A stretch of 5,188 nucleotides of DNA from Puniceicoccales bacterium. Lineage in GTDB: Bacteria; Verrucomicrobiota; Verrucomicrobiia; Opitutales; JAIRKQ01. The DNA lies in NCBI GenBank assembly GCA_031258795.1, contig JAIRMI010000075.1, positions 1 to 5,188 of the forward strand. Reading direction: 5' to 3'. The notes beneath the pieces are model-generated. The model had not been told where the DNA came from. It worked only from the letters and a program-made list of their open reading frames with translations, and searched no databases. Position numbers and translations under genes: made by a program. Below are positions 1 through 5,188 of the stretch, piece by piece (the stretch's first letter is position 1; each line of letters opens with the position of its first letter).

Positions 1-185
1 CATTGACGTTCCCAGCGGTCTCAGTTTTTCCCGAAATCAGCCCGCCCAAAGCCACCACAAACGGCATGTAGCTTGCTTACCAAGTCCTCCTTTGGTTCGC
101 CCGATGTGGCGCGGTGAAGACCCCCTTTTTTTAGGCTTGCCGCTGTCCTGTAAGTCTTTCAGCAGTTTACCGGCGCCAACGATGT
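1..185. repeat. Tandem repeat copy 1 (about 185 bp)
   Basis: This copy starts with cattgacgttcccagcggtc, ends with cggcgccaacgatgt, and is followed directly by a second copy with the same beginning and end. Against copy 2 it has an altered middle (about 21-53) that destroys the GLGRPVRLL coding stretch, one extra T near 96-97, and scattered substitutions. Because it starts exactly at base 1, the true left boundary and the number of copies cannot be seen. Confidence 0.85.
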
Positions 186-364
186 CATTGACGTTCCCAG
201 CGGTCGGCAACAGCCTTACCGGCCGCCCGAGGCCATCACAAACGGCATGTAGCTTGCTGCCGGGTCCTCCTTTGGTCGCCCGATGCGCCGCGGCGAAGAC
301 CCACTTTTTTTAGGCTCGCTGCTGTCCTGTAAGTCTTTCAGTAGTTCACCGGCGCCAACGATGT
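186..364. repeat. Tandem repeat copy 2 (about 179 bp)
   Basis: This is the second copy of the transposase-internal unit. It preserves the coding sense better than copy 1: on the minus strand AVCDGLGRPVRLL and TAGNVND are readable in one frame. It lacks one base in the stretch coding GRTKGG (near 276), which causes its own frameshift. Similarity to copy 1 stops at gatgt (about 364); beyond that the sequence does not resemble the transposase. Confidence 0.85.
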
Positions 365-521
365 TGATAGGGGCAGGACTCATAAATTCAAATAAAAGAG
401 GAAGGAGCAGGGGATGCAACCGGATTAGCCCAACTTGCGATCAAAAAAATTGGAGAAAGCGCATCCAATTAAAATTTGATCAAAAAGTATTTACAAAGGC
501 TTTTGATCGCCAATAATTGGG
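365..521. other. Gene-free spacer with GATCAAAA motifs, upstream of the HIT gene
   Basis: No credible gene is seen between the transposase remnant and the HIT gene. The left half is unremarkable. The right half is AT-rich and holds GATCAAAA at 439-446 and 478-485 and its complement TTTTGATC at 501-508. The arms GCGATCAAAA (437-446) and TTTTGATCGC (501-510) form a perfect 10-bp inverted repeat with a 54-base loop, and TTTGATCAAA (475-484) is itself a palindrome. This could be an operator region, the edge of a degraded element, or chance in AT-rich DNA. Confidence 0.5.
490..517 (+). promoter_or_regulatory. Possible sigma70-type promoter for the HIT gene
   Basis: TTTACA at 490-495 (5 of 6 against TTGACA) and AATAAT at 512-517 (5 of 6 against TATAAT) are separated by 16 bases. 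Transcription would begin near 523-525, essentially at the start codon at 522 or the adjacent GTG at 525, implying a leaderless or nearly leaderless mRNA. That agrees with the absence of a Shine-Dalgarno sequence but is unusual, and such hexamers are common by chance in AT-rich DNA. Confidence 0.25.
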
Positions 522-866
522 ATGGTGAAAGATAAAACAATTTTCGAAAAAATAATAGACCGGGAGGTGCCGGCAGAAATTTTAATGGAGACGGATGATG
601 CCATTGTGCTAAGGGATATAAATCCTCAGGCGCCGATCCATGTTCTGGTGATCCCTAAACGGAAAATTGAACATATTTCCTCCATAAATAGCGGGGATGC
701 TAAAGTTGCCGCAAACTTACTATTAACGGCAACAACCTTTGCGAAGAAAAATGGCATCGCCAGTTATCGCCTCGTAATAAATAATGGATCGTTGGCCGGT
801 GAGACTGTTCACCATCTGCACATTCACCTATTGTCTGGGAGGGAAATGGGTTGGCCTCCGGGATGA
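522..866 (+). CDS. hinT: HIT family protein, HinT-like purine nucleoside phosphoramidase
   Basis: This is a complete 114-residue protein, the normal size for the HinT branch of the histidine triad superfamily. HinT enzymes are soluble dimers that hydrolyse the P-N bond of nucleoside phosphoramidates such as AMP-lysine or aminoacyl-adenylate adducts. The sequence shows the N-terminal TIFEKIIDREVPAEIL block, DINPQAPIHVLVIPKRKI in the middle, and the C-terminal triad HLHIH (His98, His100, His102; His100 would be the nucleophile), followed by the GREMGWPPG tail typical of HinT/HINT1. The ATG at 522 is the only good start: an in-frame TGA lies at 504-506 and no alternative start codon falls between. 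No Shine-Dalgarno sequence is visible. The gene is alone on its strand, flanked by IS debris, and converges on the mutarotase-like gene. Family assignment is very secure; the symbol is assigned by similarity. Confidence 0.95.
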   Translation: MVKDKTIFEKIIDREVPAEILMETDDAIVLRDINPQAPIHVLVIPKRKIEHISSINSGDAKVAANLLLTATTFAKKNGIASYRLVINNGSLAGETVHHLHIHLLSGREMGWPPG

Positions 867-992
867 GGCAAAATTAATGGCAAATTTTAAAAAAAATATT
901 AAATTGGAATACAAAACGTATCCGTAGTTAGCAAGAAATTGAAGCTACCTCGGATTTAAGGTTGTTTCTAGATCGGCATCTTGGTTATAAAA
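867..992. other. Convergent intergenic region, no clear terminator
   Basis: This 126-bp AT-rich gap separates two converging genes, where a bidirectional terminator would be expected. Only weak pairings are seen: AAAATT with AATTTT just after the HIT stop, followed by an A-rich run, and GGAATAC with GTATCC around 906-923. Neither has a GC-rich stem followed by a T tract. No small gene is apparent. Confidence 0.5.
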
Positions 993-1799
993 TCAGTAAG
1001 CCGAAAACTCCACTGCGAATGAGTCTGACTTATTTGGCTGGATGCAGCGATAGCGAAGCCAATCCTTAAATTCGGCATCGTAGTTAGGTAGGTCGGGCAT
1101 GCAAAGAAGATTTACATGATCACTCCTTTTGCTTCGCTTTAGGGCAAGGTAAGCATTTTGATATTTGCCACAGAATATCACGGACAGGGCCTCTTCTTCG
1201 TTTTTTGTTATTATGGAGGCCCTATAATCCTGCATCCCATTGATTGCCAAGATGCTGTTTTGGGTTAAGTTAATCGGTATCTTTTCCGCGCATTTCGCCG
1301 ATTCCACTATGGATAAATCATTGTTTAGCAAAAATTTCTTCTTCGCTTTGCTGCGAATGGAATATTGATCAATCGTTAGACCGTTGTGCCAGGGAAGATG
1401 GATTGGTACGCAAATGAGTGGGCACCAATAAATCGGGAATACACCCATGTTATCCAAGGAAATTTCGATGTGGATAGATAGGTCAGATAATTTGTAGCTA
1501 ACCCTAGGAATGCACGTGGAGCACTGTTTGGAATCTTTTGGCTCAAATGTTAGGATTTTCCCATTTTGGGAATACGCAAAGTCCACCACAGCGAGGTCAA
1601 ATTCCTCCAATCCAGCCACAGGCATAGCACGGACATTCAGCTGATGTTTGGAATTGCCATCATTAAAAATTATGTCACGCCAGGAAGCGTCCGCCAAACC
1701 AATTTGCCATTTCATCAAATTTGCCGAACCGTCTCTGGCGATAAAATAGCGGGATGGGCCAATGTCAACCTGCAATGTGCCAGTTTCTGGGATCTCCAT
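993..1799 (-). CDS. Divergent aldose 1-epimerase (galactose mutarotase)-like protein
   Basis: This 268-residue protein is most likely a divergent member of the galactose-mutarotase fold, whose enzymes interconvert alpha and beta anomers of hexoses. It shows the expected beta-rich pattern: an N-terminal strand region with GSANLMKWQIG (24-34), a central RVSYKLSDLSIHIEISLDN block (99-117), PIYWCP..CVPIHLPW (122-137) where the family has a His-containing HPYF.LP or HHFYF.LP motif, and a C-terminal RYRCIQP (249-255) where the family has a C.EPW-type motif. By this alignment the catalytic His is Cys130 and the catalytic Glu is Gln254, so ordinary mutarotase activity is doubtful. There is no signal peptide. 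The gene starts 13 bp after the galE-like stop, so the two are probably co-transcribed; the galE-galM pairing supports the assignment. ATG at 1799 is used; no well-placed ribosome-binding site is seen. The fold assignment is moderate; the function is unknown. Confidence 0.6.
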   Translation of the reverse strand: MEIPETGTLQVDIGPSRYFIARDGSANLMKWQIGLADASWRDIIFNDGNSKHQLNVRAMPVAGLEEFDLAVVDFAYSQNGKILTFEPKDSKQCSTCIPRVSYKLSDLSIHIEISLDNMGVFPIYWCPLICVPIHLPWHNGLTIDQYSIRSKAKKKFLLNNDLSIVESAKCAEKIPINLTQNSILAINGMQDYRASIITKNEEEALSVIFCGKYQNAYLALKRSKRSDHVNLLCMPDLPNYDAEFKDWLRYRCIQPNKSDSFAVEFSAY

Positions 1800-1812
1800 G
1801 AAGCAACAATGC

Positions 1813-2790
1813 CTATGCTTCCTTATCGCTCAACTCAAAATTTCTCCAGATAGAAAATATTATGTCTTTTAAGGTTTCGTATTTTGGGTGCCAATCAAGC
1901 GCCGTCCTTGTCCCAAAGGTATCAAAATAAATGCGATCGGGATCCCCCTCCCTCTCGGGAAAATCTTCCGTAGCAATTGTTTTCCCCATAACTTCTTGGG
2001 CGCAACTGATCACCTCTTTGACGGAAATCGCTTTCCCTAAACCGACATTGAAAATTTGTTTTTCACAGCGTACTTCCAAGTGTGACATGACATTCAAGCA
2101 GGCATCGCAAAAATCATCGACATGTAAATAGTCACGCGACGCAGTACCATCTATTGTGGGATAGGATGTACCATAGACATCGATTTTTTCTCTCTTTCCT
2201 AGTGCGCACTCTATGATGGATGGGATCAGGCCGACCCCCAGGTTTTCCACGAAATGTTTGTGCTCTTTTTCACTCAAGCCAGCTAAATTTGGTGCCCGCA
2301 TGATGGCATAGCTTATGCCGTAGGTTAAACGAAGCGACTCTAGCATCTCCTCAAAAAACAGCTGAGAATATCCAAGGGGATTAATTGGTATCCTGTTTGT
2401 GGCATCCGTAATGGGCAGTTTCTCCTGGGCCCCAAAAACTGCAGCGGAGGAAACGTAGATTATTTTTTTTACGTTGTGAGCAAGCAGGGCATTTAGTAAA
2501 AAAACGCTTCCGATGACATTGTTCGAGTAATACCTCATTGGTATGGCAACCGCTTCATCAACGCGGGAAAGTCCAGCGGCATGAATGACCATCTCGATGC
2601 TCTCCCTACGCAAAACGTCACTCACAAACCCTATGTTCCCTGCGTCTCCTTCATAGAATGAAATGGAGCTATCGAGTAGCGTTGGAATCTGCACAAGGTC
2701 TATCACGGAAATGCGATGCCCCCGAGACTCTAGCGCTTTCACCAGATGGTAGCCGACATATCCCGACCCACCGATTACCAATATATTCAT
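1813..2790 (-). CDS. GalE-like NAD-dependent epimerase/dehydratase, catalytic YxxxK lost
   Basis: This 325-residue protein has the length of UDP-glucose 4-epimerases, extended short-chain dehydrogenases that interconvert UDP-glucose and UDP-galactose with bound NAD. Seen in order: the Rossmann motif GGSGYVG (7-13), Asp31 at the end of strand 2 for the NAD ribose, GDAGN (48-52), HAAGLSRVDEA (70-80), RYYSNNVIG (86-94), SSAAVFG (114-120), NLAGL (168-172), ALGKREKIDVYG (196-207) and DGTASRDYLHVDDF (214-227). These features are strongly GalE-like. The catalytic segment, normally NPYG.SK, reads NPLGYSQ: the Tyr is Leu139 and the Lys is Gln143. Ser114/115 remain. Without the Tyr/Lys pair, normal 4-epimerase chemistry is unlikely, so no symbol is given. 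It follows the 516-residue gene after 51 bp and precedes the mutarotase-like gene by 13 bp. A perfect hairpin lies 15 bp before the ATG; no Shine-Dalgarno sequence is seen. A sequencing error would need several base changes, which makes it unlikely. Confidence 0.88.
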   Translation of the reverse strand: MNILVIGGSGYVGYHLVKALESRGHRISVIDLVQIPTLLDSSISFYEGDAGNIGFVSDVLRRESIEMVIHAAGLSRVDEAVAIPMRYYSNNVIGSVFLLNALLAHNVKKIIYVSSAAVFGAQEKLPITDATNRIPINPLGYSQLFFEEMLESLRLTYGISYAIMRAPNLAGLSEKEHKHFVENLGVGLIPSIIECALGKREKIDVYGTSYPTIDGTASRDYLHVDDFCDACLNVMSHLEVRCEKQIFNVGLGKAISVKEVISCAQEVMGKTIATEDFPEREGDPDRIYFDTFGTRTALDWHPKYETLKDIIFSIWRNFELSDKEA

Positions 2791-2805
2791 GAATGAGAAG
2801 AAAGT

Positions 2806-2826
2806 CTAATTTTTCGCAAAAATTAG
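2806..2826 (-). repeat. Perfect AT-rich inverted repeat (9-bp arms, 3-base loop)
   Basis: CTAATTTTT (2806-2814) and AAAAATTAG (2818-2826) are exact reverse complements around CGC. The hairpin sits in the 51-bp gap between the 516-residue gene and the galE-like gene, 15 bp before the latter's ATG. On the minus strand it is followed by ACTTTCTTCTC, which is pyrimidine-rich but not a true U tract, and the stem has only one G:C pair. It could be a weak or attenuating terminator, a regulator binding site, or an mRNA leader hairpin affecting galE-like translation; the sequence does not decide. Confidence 0.55.
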
Positions 2827-2841
2827 TAAAGAAAAATAACC

Positions 2842-4392
2842 TCACGGGGTTACATCGTTTGGAGGCAGCTCCGCTTCGCTTTCATTGAATTGCACTGAAG
2901 CCGATTCATCAATGGGGGCAGCCACGCTTTCAGAGCTATTCATGGCCTTGAGCTGCTCCTTCGTGACTATTGCCGTGGCAACGAGGCGACCATCTTCAAA
3001 CTCAGCCACATATCCCTCATGGATCAACCAGTTGAGATTCTTAATGAATGTTGACAAATTTTCATCCTTCTTGGAAAAAGCATCATCCGGAATCACGGCG
3101 CCGGGATAGAGTTTTTGGTAAACATCTGCTGGTTTACAATTGGGACTGGCATCTATGCAGTCGACCACCCTTTGAATGTCGTCTTCGAAACGATCTTCGG
3201 CGGACCTAAACTTGCGCTTCACCGCACAGATATACGCAATCTTCGAGGTTGGACCAATCTTGTAGATTGTAAAATTTTCATGCCTCAACTTGCTGCGCAA
3301 ATTATTGGCCAATCCGAGAGGGAATTTCTTCTCGCGTAGGAGCAAAGTAAAAATTGACTTACCCAATATGCTGCGAGGCATGGCATTGAATGTTACTCCC
3401 GTTATTCGGAAGGAATCCGCCACTTTCATTGCTTGATCTCTAAAGTGCTCGATAAAAAATTTCTTGGCATCGGACAACCTTGTAAACCGTTCGCCGGTTC
3501 CCTCGATCTTTGGGACGTATACCTTAGTCTTGGAAACATTCGCCTTCCACTCATCTATCGCTCCCTGATCGGCGATGGATTCAATCTTCTCTTTGAAACG
3601 ATGAAAGGGCATTCTGGGAAAATTTTCGTCGTGGTGCTCCGTTAAGATTTCCTGGTAACGGTGATAATTCGGCGGACACAGCAACTTGCCGGTCAGCCCA
3701 CACTTATGGATACATATAAAAGTACCACTGGGAGCACCAATGTCCTCTTCACCTATGTCGAAATATTTGTCGATGTGATTTGCCAAGATATGCCTAACAA
3801 GACTTTGTTCGTCAGCAAAGACGAAGCCGCTATCTACGGCCATGTACAAATTTTTATCTTCTTGTGATGCTGTTTTTTTCACCACAACCACGAATCGTTC
3901 CGGTTTTTCCAAGAATAACCGTGCCACATTGAACAATTCGTAAGTTTTACAGGTCAGGCGAAACGCTGCAATTGCAGTACTAAAGTAGGAATCTTCCGGA
4001 TAAAAGCCCGCTTCGACGATTGGAATGAATTCCCGAGGTTTCCCATCAAATCTTTGATTTTTCCTAAAATTTTGCCTGTCATGGTGTGGGCGTTCGCCAA
4101 AGTCACGGCGTCTATTAAAGCCACCAGGATGAGAAGCATTTCCTCTGTCTGGGCTTGAACTTCGTTGTCCCCAATAGGCACCATCCTTTGGCCCCTTTCT
4201 ATCCCTGCTCCTATCTCTATCCTCGAAACGCTTCCTGCCTTTGCCTTTTCTTTCTCCCCGTTCGTCCTCAAAATCTGATGAAAAGCCTCCACTGCCACTA
4301 TGTTCATCACCATACTTGCGTGGTCTGCTCCCCCATTCCGGTTCGAAGGAAAATTCCTTTAAGCCAAGTAAATCCAAATCATCATCGCCCAT
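2842..4392 (-). CDS. Conserved protein of unknown function with Arg/Asp-rich N-terminus
   Basis: This is a 516-residue protein with no recognised enzymatic family. Residues 1-20 are acidic and hydrophobic (DDDLDLLGLKEF). Residues 21-121 are low complexity, rich in Arg, Asp, Gly, Ser and Phe, with RDRSRDRK and RRRDFGERP stretches like disordered RNA-binding tails. A folded core covers about 122-400 and includes CIHKCGLTGKLLCPPNYHRY (227-246), MPFHRFKEKIESI (261-273) and CAVKRKFR (389-396). Residues about 404-475 look like a winged-helix domain ending NLNWLIHEGYVAEFEDGRL. An acidic Ser-rich tail finishes the protein. From memory, the core matches an uncharacterised family common in Verrucomicrobiota; this is recall, not a search. 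Cys227, Cys231, Cys239 and His244 could bind a metal, but this is speculative. There is no signal peptide or membrane segment. A nucleic-acid-linked, perhaps ribosome- or RNA-associated, role is inferred from the charged tail, the winged helix and nearby prmA. The start is ATG with no clear Shine-Dalgarno sequence. It lies 31 bp after the lipoprotein stop if co-transcribed. Confidence 0.85.
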   Translation of the reverse strand: MGDDDLDLLGLKEFSFEPEWGSRPRKYGDEHSGSGGFSSDFEDERGERKGKGRKRFEDRDRSRDRKGPKDGAYWGQRSSSPDRGNASHPGGFNRRRDFGERPHHDRQNFRKNQRFDGKPREFIPIVEAGFYPEDSYFSTAIAAFRLTCKTYELFNVARLFLEKPERFVVVVKKTASQEDKNLYMAVDSGFVFADEQSLVRHILANHIDKYFDIGEEDIGAPSGTFICIHKCGLTGKLLCPPNYHRYQEILTEHHDENFPRMPFHRFKEKIESIADQGAIDEWKANVSKTKVYVPKIEGTGERFTRLSDAKKFFIEHFRDQAMKVADSFRITGVTFNAMPRSILGKSIFTLLLREKKFPLGLANNLRSKLRHENFTIYKIGPTSKIAYICAVKRKFRSAEDRFEDDIQRVVDCIDASPNCKPADVYQKLYPGAVIPDDAFSKKDENLSTFIKNLNWLIHEGYVAEFEDGRLVATAIVTKEQLKAMNSSESVAAPIDESASVQFNESEAELPPNDVTP

Positions 4393-4423
4393 AAGCTTTT
4401 TGTGTTGAAATTTTAAAACAATA

Positions 4424-4744
4424 TCACTGTTCAGGTAACGACTTTATTCGTTCGAATTCCAATTTTTCCCGTTCAAGTTCCAAACGCTCTTTCTCGACTT
4501 CAATCAATTGCCTATCAAGCTTTTGCTGCGTTGCTGCGTTAGATTTGTTATCCTTGCTAGCTGCATAATACCCCGCTGCACCACCGATCACACTTCCGGC
4601 AACGGCCCCACCTTTGCCTCCAGCAGCGGACCAAATTCCGGAGCCGATAAGAGCACCCCCGAGCGTACCGACCACACGACTACAACCAACAGTTAATAGG
4701 GAAGTAGCCAATAGCAGCGATAAGATTTTATTACTAATATTCAC
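4424..4744 (-). CDS. Small glycine-zipper lipoprotein with C-terminal coiled coil
   Basis: From the GTG at 4744 this is a 106-residue protein. Residues 2-20 (NISNKILSLLLATSLLTVG) form a lipoprotein signal with lipobox LTVGC, so Cys21 would be lipidated and the mature protein anchored in a membrane, presumably the outer one. A Gly/Ala-rich stretch follows (GTLGGALIGSG, then GGKGGAVAGSVIGGAAGYYAA), a glycine-zipper pattern as in 17-kDa-antigen-type or YMGG-like lipoproteins. The end, from about TQQKLDRQLIEVEKERLE on, is a highly charged heptad-like coiled coil. A TTG at 4780 would add 12 residues (RLSGNFYEVHG) before the signal; the GTG is preferred because it gives a normal signal peptide and has GAAG 8 bases upstream. 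It follows prmA by about 42 bp. Lipoprotein type is secure; molecular role is unknown, perhaps envelope integrity. Confidence 0.82.
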   Translation of the reverse strand: MNISNKILSLLLATSLLTVGCSRVVGTLGGALIGSGIWSAAGGKGGAVAGSVIGGAAGYYAASKDNKSNAATQQKLDRQLIEVEKERLELEREKLEFERIKSLPEQ

Positions 4745-4786
4745 CCCATGCACTTCGTAAAAGTTTCCCGATAAACGCAAGTAAAA

Positions 4787-5188
4787 TCATCCGCGTAGAA
4801 ATGTAAACATGCCCCAATCATTATGTTTCGCACTATTTTCCAGAGAAGACACCCAAAATTTTTTGAATGATTTTTCAAATGCGCTGCGAACATTTGCCAT
4901 TTCATCGACCAAAATCCCGCTTAAACAGAGCATTCCGCCGGGCTTTACCGAACTTGCCAAAATATCGGAATTTTCTATGAGAACGTCGGCCAGAATATTG
5001 GCGAAAATTAGATCAGCTTCGCGGCCCAGTAAGCCCAATTTTAAATCGCAGCAAAGGTAATCAATGGTAAGCGGATCGATACCGTTATTGGCAGCATTTT
5101 CTTGGCTGGTTGTAATTGCATTTTCGTCACTATCGATCAACAAAGCATGCTGCAGTCCACACTTCAGAGCGGAAATGCCAAGAATTCC
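4787..5188 (-). CDS. prmA: Ribosomal protein L11 methyltransferase, 3' part (5' end outside window)
   Basis: The minus-strand frame is open from the right edge to the TGA at 4787-4789, giving the last 133 residues of PrmA, a SAM-dependent enzyme that methylates ribosomal protein L11 in the cytoplasm. The fragment enters inside SAM motif I (GILGISALKCG, the end of the usual DVGCGSGILSIAA), then LLIDSDENAITTSQENAANNGI (motif II, where the acidic Asp contacts the SAM ribose), DLIFANILADVLIE with the characteristic NIL, and KPGGMLCLSGIL. The start and the N-terminal L11-recognition domain lie beyond position 5188. A TTG at 5143 is an internal codon, not the start, because the homologous sequence continues upstream of it. 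It leads the leftward gene block. The family call is secure from motif order; no frame damage is seen in the visible part. Confidence 0.92.
   Translation of the reverse strand, partial: GILGISALKCGLQHALLIDSDENAITTSQENAANNGIDPLTIDYLCCDLKLGLLGREADLIFANILADVLIENSDILASSVKPGGMLCLSGILVDEMANVRSAFEKSFKKFWVSSLENSAKHNDWGMFTFLRG

Larger units (their letters stand above)
1..364 (-). pseudogene. IS5-type transposase remnant, internally duplicated and frameshifted
   Basis: On the minus strand this region encodes broken pieces of a DDE transposase of the IS5 family. The clearest stretch, about 255 down to 184, reads KLHAVCDGLGRP followed by VRLLPTAGNVND, then IVGAGKLLKDL, the conserved block before the second catalytic Asp in this family. 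TAASLKKG and PRHIGRTKGG, which normally precede that block, are also visible but lie in different frames, so no intact protein can be made. The segment from TAASLKKG to LLKDL occurs twice in tandem, giving an order no functional transposase has. The usual N-terminal domain, the later DDE residues and terminal inverted repeats are not visible. The remnant may continue past the left edge. Family assignment rests on motif recall and is fairly secure; the subgroup is not. Confidence 0.8.

Noticed and set aside
1..364. CRISPR array or structured noncoding repeat
   Set aside because: Units of about 180 bp directly abutting, with transposase coding content, do not have the short repeat and unique spacer pattern of CRISPR.
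216..419. A 67-codon minus-strand open frame beginning before the repeat
   Set aside because: It is a mixture of frames of the degraded transposase (INIVGAGELLKDL followed by shifted sequence) and is not a genuine small protein.
92..516. Plus-strand open frames over the repeat and spacer
   Set aside because: They are the antisense of the transposase remnant running into AT-rich spacer; the paired similar peptides arise only because the DNA is duplicated.
906..923. Hairpin GGAATAC/GTATCC as terminator between the converging genes
   Set aside because: The stem is short with a bulge and there is no following T tract on either strand.
1566..1853. A 95-codon plus-strand open frame across the mutarotase-like gene start
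   Set aside because: It is antisense to two well-supported genes and shows no recognisable protein features.
3954..4313. A 119-codon open frame on the minus strand inside the 516-residue gene
   Set aside because: It lies wholly within the low-complexity N-terminal part of the larger gene in another frame. The composition is what a shifted Arg/Asp-rich coding region gives, and no family features are visible.
4508..5060. Plus-strand open frames opposite the lipoprotein and prmA
   Set aside because: They are antisense shadows of genes with clear lipobox or methyltransferase motifs.

Overview
The window is a stretch of bacterial chromosome. Gene content and protein style point to Verrucomicrobiota, most likely the Opitutae/Puniceicoccales side. 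This rests mainly on the 516-residue Arg/Asp-rich protein at 2842-4392, whose core (for example CGLTGKLL, PPNYHRYQ, NLNWLIHEGYV) resembles, from memory, an uncharacterised family of that phylum. No rRNA or tRNA gene, CRISPR array or complete mobile element is present.

Layout. Positions 1-364 hold two imperfect tandem copies (about 185 and 179 bp) of an internal piece of an IS5-type DDE transposase gene, read on the minus strand and broken by frameshifts. The array begins at base 1 and may continue leftward. Positions 365-521 carry no gene but contain repeated GATCAAAA motifs and a possible promoter. A complete HIT-family (HinT-like) gene runs on the plus strand at 522-866. It converges, across a 126-bp gap, on a leftward block occupying the rest of the window.

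In transcription order the minus-strand block is: the 3' part of prmA (ribosomal protein L11 methyltransferase, cut by the right edge), a small glycine-zipper lipoprotein, the 516-residue conserved protein of unknown function, a GalE-like sugar-nucleotide epimerase homologue, and a divergent aldose-1-epimerase (mutarotase)-like protein. Spacings are short (about 13 to 50 bp), so part or all of it may be one operon. A perfect AT-rich hairpin precedes the galE-like gene.

The most interesting point is the last pair. The GalE-like protein keeps its NAD-binding and substrate-side landmarks but has lost both members of the YxxxK catalytic pair (Leu139, Gln143). Its mutarotase-like neighbour appears to have lost the catalytic His (Cys130) and Glu (Gln254). 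Two adjacent galactose-pathway folds without canonical catalytic residues suggest either a repurposed non-catalytic pair or joint decay with the reading frames still open. The translation starts in the window also largely lack recognisable Shine-Dalgarno sequences.
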